A DNA stretch of 64,000 nucleotides from Sphingomonas sp. YR710 (GTDB lineage Bacteria > Pseudomonadota > Alphaproteobacteria > Sphingomonadales > Sphingomonadaceae): contig NZ_FMZJ01000005.1 in assembly GCF_900101455.1 (NCBI RefSeq), forward strand, positions 62,001 through 126,000, written 5' to 3'. The translations under genes were made by a program, and so were the position numbers. The notes under the pieces were generated by a model. It ran no database searches, was not told the origin of the DNA, and worked only from the letters and a program-made list of their open reading frames with translations. Shown here one piece after another: positions 44,479 to 53,519 of the stretch (the stretch's first letter is position 1; every line of letters begins with the position of its first letter).

Positions 44479-46350
44479 ATGAAGCAGGAATTCATCGTCG
44501 CCGCGGCGGCGAACCCCGAATTTCCCGCCGCCCGTTCCTGGCCGCTGACACCTGCAACGGTCCTGGCGCAACTCGCGCGCAGCGGCGCGAGCCTGAGGGC
44601 CGCGGTCGAGCCCGACCGGTTCGATCGGCTCTTTTCGGCGCTCGATCGCTATCTTGCCACCACCACGCGAATGGTCGCGGATGCGATGGCGGCCGATAAA
44701 TCACTCGATGTCCAGCAGGCGGCCGTCATGGAGGCGCTGGCTGACGTTGAAGCGCAGCTTGTGGCCATGGAACCCGGCGCACGGCCGGGGGGCATGCCGG
44801 TTGAAGAATGGATGCCCGCGCTCGCAGTGCTGCGCGCTGACCTGGCCGATCTGCAGCGAACCTTCGCCGCTACGGCACGGGCCGATCATGCGCCGCTGGA
44901 AGAGCAATTGATCGCCGCAGGCTTTGCCGATCCGATCAGCGGCGCCCGGCGTCTGCGCGATTGGCGAACCGGAATTCCGCCGGTGATGCGCAGCGCAGCC
45001 GAACGGCGGTCGTTCAGGGAACTCATGCCTCAGCTGATCGAGACGGTTGCGCTTCTGCCCGATCCGGATTCGGCCTTGTGCGCGATGGATGAACTGCTCA
45101 CGCGATTGCCGCCTGAAATCATATTGTTCGGCGCGCTCGAGGCGCGTCCATCGCTGATGCAGTCACTATTGGGCCTGCTCGGTCATGTGCCTGCATTATC
45201 CCGCTTCCTGATCGCGCAACCGGGGCTCGTCCGCCGGTTGATCGATACCAGCGCCTATGCGCCGTTGCCGCCCTTGCTCGACATCGAACATGAACTGGCG
45301 GTCGCGCTCGCGGGCGCGGATAAGTCGGCAGCGGCCGTGCGTCTCGCCCATATCGTCAATGGCTATCGGTTCGGGCTGGGTTTGCAACTGTTCGAAGGCA
45401 TCGGCGACCCGGCCGATCTCGCCACCGATGCCGCCCTGGTGGCAGAGGCAGCCCTGCGCATGACGGCGCAGACGATCATCGACCGGTTCGTGGATGTCCA
45501 TGGCCGGATTGCGGGTAGCGAACTGGTGATCCTGGGGCTGGGCCGCTTCGGGGGCGGGGCACTGACCTGCCGATCCGATCTCGATCTCATCTACCTGTTT
45601 ACCGGCGATCATCGCGAATCGAGCGACGGCGCCAAACCGCTTGATGCCAACGAATATTATAGCCGGATCGCGCAGCGGATTACCCGCGCCATGACCACCG
45701 CGACCTCGCTGGGACCACTTTACGAGATCGACACGCGGTTGCGTCCGTGGGGACCGAAGGGACTGCTGGCTTGCTCGACAAGCTGCTTTGGTCGCTACCA
45801 CGCGGAAAGCGCCTGGACGTGGGAGCATATGGCGCTCACCCGTGCGCGGCCTGTGTTCGGGTCGGATCGCGCCCGCCGCGAGGTGACGGACATTGTCGGC
45901 CAACGCCTGCGGGAGCGGCGTAATCGCGGATCGCTGCTTGCGGATGCCCTCAAGATGCGCGGTGATATTGCGCGGCATAAGCCCGCACGCGGGCCGTTTG
46001 ATATCAAGCGGGTCGACGGCGGGCTCGTCGATCTGGAGTTCACCGTCCATGTCAATCAGCTGGGTCATCATATCGGCCTGCACCCGCGGCTGCGTGCCGC
46101 CATCCGGTCATTGGTGGCCGCGGGCCTGCTTGATCCGGCGATCATCGCTGCGCACGATATGCTGAGCCGGATGCTGGTCGTGTTCGAACTGTTGTCACCG
46201 AATCCATTGGCACCGGCACCGGAGATCCGGGAAGCGATCGCTGCCGCCTGCCGTCAGCCGAGCTGGGACGCGCTTGTCGATGCCTATGATCATGCCCGCC
46301 GCACTGTGCGGCAGGCATGGAAACGCACGGTTGTTACCGCCTTCGGTTGA
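44479..46350 (+). CDS. GlnE paralogue with only the adenylyltransferase half
   Basis: A 623-residue protein homologous to the C-terminal half of GlnE. It keeps LGLGRFGGGALTCRSDLDLIYLFTG, GPLYEIDTRLRPWGPKG, SAWTWEHMALTRARPVFGS and GGLVDLEFTVHVNQLGHH, all near-identical to the upstream copy. The deadenylylating N-terminal nucleotidyltransferase is missing; its place is taken by about 130 helical residues (LFSALDRYLATTTRMVADAMAADK) unlike GlnE. The catalytic acidic pair SDLDL is intact, so it should be active. Its target, glutamine synthetase or another protein, is unknown. Confidence 0.82.
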   Translation: MKQEFIVAAAANPEFPAARSWPLTPATVLAQLARSGASLRAAVEPDRFDRLFSALDRYLATTTRMVADAMAADKSLDVQQAAVMEALADVEAQLVAMEPGARPGGMPVEEWMPALAVLRADLADLQRTFAATARADHAPLEEQLIAAGFADPISGARRLRDWRTGIPPVMRSAAERRSFRELMPQLIETVALLPDPDSALCAMDELLTRLPPEIILFGALEARPSLMQSLLGLLGHVPALSRFLIAQPGLVRRLIDTSAYAPLPPLLDIEHELAVALAGADKSAAAVRLAHIVNGYRFGLGLQLFEGIGDPADLATDAALVAEAALRMTAQTIIDRFVDVHGRIAGSELVILGLGRFGGGALTCRSDLDLIYLFTGDHRESSDGAKPLDANEYYSRIAQRITRAMTTATSLGPLYEIDTRLRPWGPKGLLACSTSCFGRYHAESAWTWEHMALTRARPVFGSDRARREVTDIVGQRLRERRNRGSLLADALKMRGDIARHKPARGPFDIKRVDGGLVDLEFTVHVNQLGHHIGLHPRLRAAIRSLVAAGLLDPAIIAAHDMLSRMLVVFELLSPNPLAPAPEIREAIAAACRQPSWDALVDAYDHARRTVRQAWKRTVVTAFG

Positions 46351-46410
46351 AGTTTGGCGCGATCCCGGCGAAAGCCTGCTGCAATCGCGAATCCAGCAGG
46401 AGGATGGGAC

Positions 46411-46875
46411 ATGCCAGATATCGGGGACAAGGCGCCGAACGTAACGCTGCACATGCCGGATGGCAGCAGCAGGGCGGTGGCGGATTATGCGGGCAAGCCG
46501 CTGGTCCTGTATTTCTATCCCAAGGATGATACGCCCGGTTGCACCACCGAGGCGCAGGCCTTCACGGCGCTGGCGGACGAATTCGCCGCCCTGGAAGTGC
46601 CAGTCGTCGGCATATCGAAGGATACTCCGAAAAAGCATCAGAAGTTCATCGAAAAACATGGGCTGAAGATCGCGCTGGCATCCGATACCGACGATGCGGT
46701 GTGCGATGCCTACGGCACCTGGATCGAAAAGAGCCTGTACGGCCGAATCTATATGGGCATCGAACGCGCGACCTTCCTGATCGCCGCCGACGGTACGATT
46801 GCCAGGGTCTGGCACAAGGTGAAGGTCGCAGGTCATGCGGCGGAGGTGCTGCAGGCGGTCAAGGCACTCGGGTGA
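46411..46875 (+). CDS. bcp: thioredoxin-dependent peroxiredoxin, BCP/PrxQ type
   Basis: A 154-residue peroxiredoxin that reduces hydroperoxides. The peroxidatic Cys is in YPKDDTPGCTTEAQAF; the Cys five residues on, found in E. coli Bcp, is replaced, and a later Cys in DDAVCDAYG is a candidate resolving residue. The ATG at 46411 follows CAGGAGGATGGGAC. It overlaps the ferritin-like gene by four bases. Confidence 0.93.
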   Translation: MPDIGDKAPNVTLHMPDGSSRAVADYAGKPLVLYFYPKDDTPGCTTEAQAFTALADEFAALEVPVVGISKDTPKKHQKFIEKHGLKIALASDTDDAVCDAYGTWIEKSLYGRIYMGIERATFLIAADGTIARVWHKVKVAGHAAEVLQAVKALG

Positions 46876-47714
46876 ACGATCTCGGGTCCGTCTGCCGGGC
46901 GGTGCTGGAAGCAGTCGATCCGCGCACCAAGGTGATGGCGGCCCGGGCCGCGGCGCGCGACTGGCGATTGGGCCGGCTTCGCTTCGCGTTCGATCGACCG
47001 ATGCCGGCACGTCCGGCGCGCAGAGATCGCCCCATCCTGCTGCCGCCATCGCATATGCCCCGGCGCGGGCGGGCGGGATCGCAGCGCACGCGAATCGCGA
47101 TGCTGCACGCTTTGGCGCATATCGAATATGTCGCGATCGATCTCGCCTTCGATCTGGTCGGTCGCTTCGGCGGCATGTTTCCCGATCGTTTCGCCGATCG
47201 GTGGCTGGCCGTCGGTGCGCAGGAGGCGCTGCATTTCGCGCTGGTCGATCGGCGGCTGCGCGTGCTGGGGGCGGCTTATGGCGATCTGCCGGCGCATGAC
47301 GGCCTTTGGGAGGCGGCTGCGGCGACGGCCAATGACGCGCTTGCGCGGCTGGCGGTCGTACCCATGGTGCTGGAGGCGCGTGGCCTCGATGCCACGCCGC
47401 CGATGATCGCGCGCTTCGAAGCCGCTGGAGATATGACATCGGCGCGCATTCTCAAGAGGATAGCCGCGGATGAAGTCGGCCATGTCGCGGCCGGCGTCGA
47501 ATGGTTCGGCTATCTTTGTGCGACGCAGCGATTCGATCCCGTCGAGACGTGGCGCAAGCTGGTCCGGCAAAATTTTGGCGGGGCGGTTAAGCCTCCGTTC
47601 AACGACTCGGCGCGCGATGAAGCCGGTCTAACGAAAGCATACTATATCGGGCTTGCCGCGGACTGTGATCCTTCTCACAAGGAACCCGCGTCGCAGCAGG
47701 GGGGGCAATCCTGA
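46872..47714 (+). CDS. ferritin-like domain protein (DUF455)
   Basis: A 280-residue all-helical protein. Carboxylate/His pairs for a di-metal site are visible: ALAHIEYVAIDLAFD, VGAQEALHFALVD and IAADEVGHVAAG. DUF455 proteins are ferritin-like and some relatives are tRNA-modifying monooxygenases, but this group's role is not known. The GTG at 46872 overlaps the bcp stop (GTGA), suggesting coupling with oxidative stress defence. Confidence 0.82.
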   Translation: MNDLGSVCRAVLEAVDPRTKVMAARAAARDWRLGRLRFAFDRPMPARPARRDRPILLPPSHMPRRGRAGSQRTRIAMLHALAHIEYVAIDLAFDLVGRFGGMFPDRFADRWLAVGAQEALHFALVDRRLRVLGAAYGDLPAHDGLWEAAAATANDALARLAVVPMVLEARGLDATPPMIARFEAAGDMTSARILKRIAADEVGHVAAGVEWFGYLCATQRFDPVETWRKLVRQNFGGAVKPPFNDSARDEAGLTKAYYIGLAADCDPSHKEPASQQGGQS

Positions 47715-47786
47715 CAGCGGCAATACGGAATTCTCCCTAGGGCCAATCGGCTCCAGGGTCGGTTTGATCGAGTCGCGAGGCAGATA

Positions 47787-48479
47787 ATGACGTTTTTTGG
47801 CAAGTCATTCCTTCGAAATCTTAAACCTGCCCAAGCGCCAACCTTCACGAAATCCCGGCTTTTCCGGTTCGCCGCCATCCTCGCCGCACTGATCCAGTTT
47901 CCGCTCGCCGCCGCGCAGGCGCAGGTGGGTGTCGAGGGAGATAATGCTTCTCCGGCACAGCAGTTCCATGCATTGTTCATGTCGTGGAAAAAGCTGGACG
48001 CGATGGACAAGGGTGTGATCTCGATCCCTTCGATCAAGCCGATTTCTGCTTTCACCTATACCAGCGCCTTCGGCGTTCGTTCCGATCCGTTCCATGGCTA
48101 TGCGGCGATGCACGCCGGCATCGATCTGGCCTCGCCCACCGGCACGCCGATCTATGCGACCGCCGACGGCATCGTCGATCGCGCCGAATGGTTCGGCGGA
48201 TACGGGAATTGCGTCGAGATCGATCATGGCAAGGGCATCGCCACCCGCTACGGCCATATGTCGCGGATCGCCGCCCGTGCCGGCGACCGGGTGAAGCGCG
48301 GCGACCTGATTGGCTATGTCGGCTCGACCGGCCGTTCGACCGGTAGCCATCTCCATTACGAAGTCCGGATCGATGGCCATGCCGTCAATCCGATCCCGTT
48401 TCTGCAGTCCGCGAATTATCTGATGGCGGTGAAGGATCAGGCCGGTACGCCGGTTGCATTGGGTGGTCCGGAAGACTGA
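47787..48479 (+). CDS. M23 family metallopeptidase (LytM domain)
   Basis: A 230-residue exported protein. After an N-terminal signal (FRFAAILAALIQFPLAAAQAQ) comes a LytM domain with zinc ligands in YAAMHAGIDLAS and the catalytic HLHYEVRIDG, plus YGHMSRI. All active residues appear present, so it should cut peptidoglycan cross-links in the periplasm. It has its own leader after the DUF455 gene. Confidence 0.9.
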   Translation: MTFFGKSFLRNLKPAQAPTFTKSRLFRFAAILAALIQFPLAAAQAQVGVEGDNASPAQQFHALFMSWKKLDAMDKGVISIPSIKPISAFTYTSAFGVRSDPFHGYAAMHAGIDLASPTGTPIYATADGIVDRAEWFGGYGNCVEIDHGKGIATRYGHMSRIAARAGDRVKRGDLIGYVGSTGRSTGSHLHYEVRIDGHAVNPIPFLQSANYLMAVKDQAGTPVALGGPED

Positions 48480-48538
48480 TTGCGCCCAATATGCTGTCGA
48501 CGATTGTCGATGGCCCCGCGAACGCCTATCTTGGGCGC

Positions 48539-48874
48539 ATGAGCAGCACAGTCGAGATCGATCTTACCCCTTCCGCCGCCGCCCGCGTCGCGGCGATCGC
48601 CGCCCGGCAAGGCAAGCCTGCGATTTTGCGACTGGCTATCGATGGTGGTGGTTGTGCCGGTTTCCAGTATAAGTTCGAACTCGCTGATGCCGCGGCGGAC
48701 GACGATACCGTCGCCATGCGCGATGGCGTGTCGCTTGTCGTCGATCCGATGAGCCTCGATCTCGTTCGCGGGGGCGCGGTCGACTATGTCGAATCGCTGG
48801 GCGGTGCGGCCTTTCGCGTGACCAATCCCAATGCGGCTTCGGGCTGCGGTTGCGGGTCCAGCTTCTCGATCTGA
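48539..48874 (+). CDS. iron-sulfur cluster insertion protein, ErpA/IscA family
   Basis: A 111-residue A-type carrier that delivers Fe-S clusters to target proteins. The three ligand cysteines are in GGGCAGFQYKF and the C-terminal SGCGCGSSFSI, matching C-x(n)-C-x-C. The ATG at 48539 begins the conserved part (VEIDLTPSAAARV). ErpA seems likelier than IscA because no isc or suf cluster is adjacent, but the sequence alone does not decide. Confidence 0.88.
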   Translation: MSSTVEIDLTPSAAARVAAIAARQGKPAILRLAIDGGGCAGFQYKFELADAAADDDTVAMRDGVSLVVDPMSLDLVRGGAVDYVESLGGAAFRVTNPNAASGCGCGSSFSI

Positions 48875-48913
48875 AGGTGACGGGCGCATCGGCGCGCGCT
48901 ATCGCTTGCGGCC

Positions 48914-49690
48914 ATGAAGATCGCAACATTCAATATCAACGGGATCAAGGCCCGTCTTCCGCGGCTGATCGAATGGCTCGACGAGACGCGGCCCGACGTC
49001 GCGCTGCTGCAGGAAATCAAGACGTCGGACGAGACTTTCCCGATCGCCGATATCGAGGCGGCGGGTTATGGGGCGATCTGGCATGGGCAGAAGGGCTTCA
49101 ACGGCGTTGCCATCCTCGCCCGGGGCGAGCAGCCCGTCGAGCGGATGAAGGGTCTGCCCAACGATCCCGATCCGAGCCATAGCCGCTATATCGAGGCCGA
49201 TGTCGGCGACGTCATCGTAGCGTCGATCTACCTCCCCAACGGCAATCCGGTGCCGGGGCCGAAATTCGACTATAAGCTGGCTTGGTTCGATCAGCTGCTG
49301 CATCACGCGCGCAGCTTATGGGAAGGCGAGCGCCCGGTGGTGTTGGCGGGTGACTATAATGTCATTCCGACATCGTCCACCGATGACGTATTTTCGGAAC
49401 GGGCGATGGCCAATGATGCGCTGACCCAGCCCGAAAGCCGTGCGGCCTTTCGCCGGATGTGCAATGCCGGCTGGACCGACGCGATCCGCGCGGTGCATCC
49501 GACGGGACCAGTCTATACCTTCTGGGATTATCAGGCCGGTGCCTGGCAACGCGATGCCGGCTTTCGCATCGACCATCTGATGCTGAGCCCCGCCGCCGCC
49601 GATCGGCTGCGCGGCGCGGGGGTCGATAAGGATGCCCGTGCGAAAGAAAAAGCCAGCGATCATGCGCCGACCTGGATCGTGCTGGCCTGA
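48914..49690 (+). CDS. xth: exodeoxyribonuclease III (AP endonuclease)
   Basis: A 258-residue DNA repair enzyme of the ExoIII family. Motifs: MKIATFNINGIKARLPRL, LLQEIKT (metal Glu), VLAGDYNVIP (Asp/Asn), AGWTDAIR and the final DHAPTWIVL with catalytic His. It acts at abasic sites and 3-prime blocked ends. It starts 39 bases after the Fe-S carrier gene. Confidence 0.95.
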   Translation: MKIATFNINGIKARLPRLIEWLDETRPDVALLQEIKTSDETFPIADIEAAGYGAIWHGQKGFNGVAILARGEQPVERMKGLPNDPDPSHSRYIEADVGDVIVASIYLPNGNPVPGPKFDYKLAWFDQLLHHARSLWEGERPVVLAGDYNVIPTSSTDDVFSERAMANDALTQPESRAAFRRMCNAGWTDAIRAVHPTGPVYTFWDYQAGAWQRDAGFRIDHLMLSPAAADRLRGAGVDKDARAKEKASDHAPTWIVLA

Positions 49691-49698
49691 CCGGCGGG

Positions 49699-50328
49699 TT
49701 ACCCCCGCCAGGCGAGCAGCGAGGCGCCGAAGCCCATAAACAGTCCGCCGGTGATCCGATCGAGCGCGCGTCGCCAGGCGGGGCTGCGCAACCGGCCGGC
49801 GATCGATCGGCCCCCCAGCGCATAGATGAAGTAGAACAGGCTATCGACCGCGGCAAAGGTAGCGACCAATAACGTCAATTGCGGCGCCTTGGGCGCGAGC
49901 GGATTGACGAATTGCGGAAAGAAAGCCGCGGCGAAGATCAGCGCTTTCGGGTTGCTGATGCCGACCATCAGGCCGCCGCGAAACAACGCGCCGGCCGAAA
50001 GGACAGGCCCGCCGATCTCGGCGTCCGGCAAGGTTGGCGCGGTGACCTTCGAGCGCCATGCCTTGATGCCGAGATAGATAAGATAGGCAGCGCCAGCCAC
50101 CTTTACGACGGTGAACAGCTCCGGCATCGCCGACAGCAGCGCGCCCATGCCGGCGGCGGATAGGCCGAACAACGTGAGCACGCCGGAAAGGCAGCCGGCC
50201 ATCGCGAAGATCGATCGCGCCAGGCCGAAGCGCATCGCTCGCGTCATCACATGCAGCATGTTGGGGCCGGGGGTGGACGAAATCAGCGCGGCGGCACAAA
50301 AGAAGATCCACCAGGTCTGCAGGGTCAT
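49699..50328 (-). CDS. LysE family translocator
   Basis: A 209-residue inner-membrane exporter of the LysE/RhtB family with six hydrophobic helices and the family motif STPGPNMLHVMTRAMRFG near the N-terminus. Such proteins export amino acids or related small molecules; substrate unknown. CAGGAGGCCCGC precedes the ATG. Its start is 12 bases after the end of the GNAT gene on the same strand, so it may be last in that transcript. Confidence 0.88.
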   Translation of the reverse strand: MTLQTWWIFFCAAALISSTPGPNMLHVMTRAMRFGLARSIFAMAGCLSGVLTLFGLSAAGMGALLSAMPELFTVVKVAGAAYLIYLGIKAWRSKVTAPTLPDAEIGGPVLSAGALFRGGLMVGISNPKALIFAAAFFPQFVNPLAPKAPQLTLLVATFAAVDSLFYFIYALGGRSIAGRLRSPAWRRALDRITGGLFMGFGASLLAWRG

Positions 50329-50340
50329 GCGGGCCTCCTG

Positions 50341-51489
50341 TTACAGCGCCTTCGAATAGATTCGATATAGCTTGTTGGGTTTTGCATCGATCGTCTCGGC
50401 GATCGATCGCATGCCCTGGTTGCTGTCGAGGATCCAGCCGATCTCGCTGCGTGTCGCGCCATATTTGGTGACCGATGACACGCGAATATCTTCGATCATC
50501 ATGAAGGCGAGCTGGCTGGCCAGACGGGTGTTCTGCAACTTGCGGACAACGCCCATCAGCGGCACCCGCACCGTCGTGACTTTCGGTTTGCGCAAGCGCC
50601 ACAATAGTTTGATGAAGCCGAACGGATACAGATTGCCGTCCAGATCGCGGGTCAGTTCGTTGAGATCGGGCAGCGTCATCATGAACGCCACCGGCTCGCC
50701 ATCGACTTCGGCAACAAGGATCAGGTCCTCATAGACGATCGGCTTCAGCTTCTTGCTGACATAGGCGATCTCGCTGTCGGTGATCGGCACGAACCCCCAA
50801 TTGTCCGACCAGGCATCGTTCAGGATGTTGAGGATCAGGGTCGCTTCCTCGGCGAAGCGGCTCTTGTCGACCTGCCGGACACGGATACGCGTATTGCGCT
50901 CACCAGACTGGATGATGCGTTGAACGAACGGGGGGAATCGCTCGACGATATTGACCTGATAGGTCAGCAGATCGCGGACCGCGGCATAGCCGGCCCCTTC
51001 GATCCATCCCTGATGGATGGGATTGTGATGGCCCATCATCACGGTTGGCGGATGATCATGGCCCATGACCAGCAGGCCGGGCTCGTCCCAGACCGAAATG
51101 CTGATCGGTCCCATCGCGCTGGTCATGCCCTTGTCGCGCAGCCATTGCTCGGCCTGCGCGATCAGCGCGGTGCCGACGTCGCGATCGGCGGCCTCGAACA
51201 GGCCCCAATTGCCGACACCGGGACCGCCGCCCTTCTCGGGTGCCATGCCGAGCAGCAGATGATCGATATGTGCGCTGATCCTGCCGACCAGCTTTCCATC
51301 GCGCTCGGCCAGGAATAATTGCGCTTCGCCATGTTCGAACCAGGGATTCTTGCCCGGCGTGATCAATTCCATCACGTCCGCCTTCAGCGGCGGCACCCAA
51401 TTGGGGTCCGCGGCATTCAACTCGTAGGCGAGGTCGATGAAACGCTTTTTGTCGGCCCTGTTAAGGACCGGACGAATTTTGATCGACAT
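50341..51489 (-). CDS. GNAT-fold acyltransferase, candidate bacterial ceramide synthase
   Basis: A 382-residue protein with a GNAT-like fold (AQLFLAERDGKLVGRISAHID, then LFEAADRDVGTALIAQAEQWLRDKGM) and a second C-terminal segment with VAFMMTLPDLNEL. It lies in a group with serine palmitoyltransferase, an ACP and a CerR-like reductase. In Caulobacter crescentus the ceramide synthase bCerS is a GNAT-family protein, so acylation of 3-ketosphinganine is the leading role here. The family call is secure; the exact role is inferred from context. Confidence 0.62.
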   Translation of the reverse strand: MSIKIRPVLNRADKKRFIDLAYELNAADPNWVPPLKADVMELITPGKNPWFEHGEAQLFLAERDGKLVGRISAHIDHLLLGMAPEKGGGPGVGNWGLFEAADRDVGTALIAQAEQWLRDKGMTSAMGPISISVWDEPGLLVMGHDHPPTVMMGHHNPIHQGWIEGAGYAAVRDLLTYQVNIVERFPPFVQRIIQSGERNTRIRVRQVDKSRFAEEATLILNILNDAWSDNWGFVPITDSEIAYVSKKLKPIVYEDLILVAEVDGEPVAFMMTLPDLNELTRDLDGNLYPFGFIKLLWRLRKPKVTTVRVPLMGVVRKLQNTRLASQLAFMMIEDIRVSSVTKYGATRSEIGWILDSNQGMRSIAETIDAKPNKLYRIYSKAL

Positions 51490-51497
51490 GGTCGGTG

Positions 51498-52262
51498 TTA
51501 CCGATGGTGGCGCTGGCGCGGGTGGCCGGTGGCGACGCCACCGGAAAGGCGGGCGACGGCCGGATAGAGCTCGGCGATCTCGGGCGTGTAGCCCAGATTG
51601 AACACGGTTTCGCTTTTGCGCGAACGCTCGATCCGCTCGTAAAATGTGCCGAACAATTTGTCCCAGAAGAAGTTGGTGATGCCGAAATTTCCGGTTTCGT
51701 CATGGAAATGGTGTGCCATGTGGCGCGCCTTCATATCGACCAGAAATTTGAAGCGCGGCTTATACGACAGATGCTGGATACAATGGCAAAACTCGTAAAA
51801 GCAGGTCGTCAGCAGGCCGGCGGCGAATGCCGCGCACGCCGTGCCGAAGCCGCCCAGCGCGTAGCCCAGCGGGACCGTCATGAGAACGATGGGTGGCAAG
51901 GTCGTATGCAGTGCGCCGAACAGCACTTCGAGATGGTTCGGATCCTGATGGTGGTCATAATGGATGCGCTTCCAGGTCGCGGCCAGCAACGGTACCTTGA
52001 ACATCCAGCGGCTGTGCAGCACCCAACGGTGCAGCACGTACCAGACCAGCGGATAGACCATGATCGATATCATGATGGCCGCGATCGAGGGCAGCAGCGG
52101 GCCCGGACGCCACACCGCTCCACCGATCGCCGCTGCCGCCAGCACGAGATAGGCGATAATGGCCGGATATTGGAAATAAGCGACGACGAGTTCGCCGAGC
52201 GTCATCCGGTCCAGATGGTGCGATCGCGCCCAGAAGGCGGGCTTGGTTGCGCTGACTTTCAC
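51498..52262 (-). CDS. sterol desaturase / fatty acid hydroxylase family protein
   Basis: A 254-residue integral membrane di-iron enzyme. The histidine boxes are LHRWVLH, RIHYDHHQDPNH and ARHMAHHFHDE. The GTG at 52262 is favoured (GAGG upstream); the longer frame to 52385 adds an unrelated leader. Its stop is 8 bases before the GNAT gene start, suggesting co-transcription. In this context it may hydroxylate a ceramide acyl chain or long-chain base. Confidence 0.85.
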   Translation of the reverse strand: MKVSATKPAFWARSHHLDRMTLGELVVAYFQYPAIIAYLVLAAAAIGGAVWRPGPLLPSIAAIMISIMVYPLVWYVLHRWVLHSRWMFKVPLLAATWKRIHYDHHQDPNHLEVLFGALHTTLPPIVLMTVPLGYALGGFGTACAAFAAGLLTTCFYEFCHCIQHLSYKPRFKFLVDMKARHMAHHFHDETGNFGITNFFWDKLFGTFYERIERSRKSETVFNLGYTPEIAELYPAVARLSGGVATGHPRQRHHR

Positions 52263-52424
52263 GATAGACCTCGAATATCTCCACGCCGCCCCGAAAGAGG
52301 GACGAATATGGGGCGTTCTATTGGCTTGGCAATGCGGCGGATTTGCGACGCAAGGCGTCTGTTTCGAAATGCGCCTGTGCTGCAAATGCGTAAAAGGCCT
52401 ATTTCGAATCTAAATCTGGCCCGA

Positions 52425-53519
52425 TTATTCCTCGGTCCGGATTAGCACCGCTTCACCGATCAACAGGAACAGGAAGAATGGAGACCACGCGGCCAGCAAG
52501 GGCGGATAGGCGCCGAGGTTTCCCATCGCGAGTGCGAAATTGTCGGCGACGAAATAGGTGAAGCCGAGCGCCATGCCGATCACCGCGCGGATGAACAGGT
52601 GCCCCGTCCGCGCCAGGCCAAAGGCGGCCACCCCGGCCAGCAGCGGCATCAACACCGATGATAAGGGCAAGGACAGTTTGTGCCAGAAGCCGGCCTCGAG
52701 CGGGCCGGTCGGTCGCCCGGCGGCCTTCAGGTCGATGATGGCAGTGCGGAGCTGGAAGAGCGATTTGGCCGCGGGATCGACATTGGCGAGCGTGAAACGG
52801 TCGGAGGTCACGCCTTTGCCGAAGGCGAAGCCGGGGATGGTCTTCGTCGTGCCACGCGCGACATCGAACAGCGAAACATCCTGCAAGTGCCAACCGCCAT
52901 CGATTTGAACGGCGTGCTTGCCCTTTATGATCGAAATCAAACGACCACCTTCGCGATCGTAGATGGTGACGTCGGTGAGACGTGCCTTCAGGCCACGCCC
53001 TTGCGCCGTCAGCGCATGGATCAGATCGTCGCCATCACGGACCCAGACGTCGCTGACCACCCCGCGATCGATCGGAATTTTTCCATAACCGGCATTCTGC
53101 CAGGCGGTGAGTGTCGCGGTTGCCCGTGTTACGACCCGTTCGTTGAACGCGAACGAAAGCAGGGCCACGCCGATGCTGGCGACGATCAACGGGGCCAGAA
53201 TCTGGTGGGCCGAGACGCCGGCCGCTTTCATCGAGATGATCTCGCTATGCTGATTGAGCGTCACGAACGTTATCAGCGTTCCCAGCAGCGCCGCGAACGG
53301 CAGGAAGCGGGAGATGATCTGCGGCGTGCGCAGCGTCACATAGGTCCACAATTCGGGATTGCCATTGCCGGGATAAGCCAGGATATCGCCCGATTCACCA
53401 AGAAGGTCCAGGGCGACAAGGATCAGCACCAAAGCCGCCAGCACCGAGGCCGATCGGACGAGGAACATCCGCGCCATATAGAAGGTGATGGTGCGGGACG
53501 CGAAGAAACCGATATTCAT
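52425..53519 (-). CDS. lptG: LptG-like YjgP/YjgQ family permease
   Basis: A 364-residue inner-membrane permease subunit: transmembrane helices at the N-terminus (RMFLVRSASVLAALVLILVALDLL), a periplasmic beta-jellyroll (about residues 130-260) and three C-terminal helices. LptF and LptG carry LPS from the inner membrane to the Lpt bridge. It overlaps lptF by four bases (ATGA). The position beside sphingolipid genes raises the option that this pair moves sphingolipid instead of, or besides, LPS. Confidence 0.85.
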   Translation of the reverse strand: MNIGFFASRTITFYMARMFLVRSASVLAALVLILVALDLLGESGDILAYPGNGNPELWTYVTLRTPQIISRFLPFAALLGTLITFVTLNQHSEIISMKAAGVSAHQILAPLIVASIGVALLSFAFNERVVTRATATLTAWQNAGYGKIPIDRGVVSDVWVRDGDDLIHALTAQGRGLKARLTDVTIYDREGGRLISIIKGKHAVQIDGGWHLQDVSLFDVARGTTKTIPGFAFGKGVTSDRFTLANVDPAAKSLFQLRTAIIDLKAAGRPTGPLEAGFWHKLSLPLSSVLMPLLAGVAAFGLARTGHLFIRAVIGMALGFTYFVADNFALAMGNLGAYPPLLAAWSPFFLFLLIGEAVLIRTEE

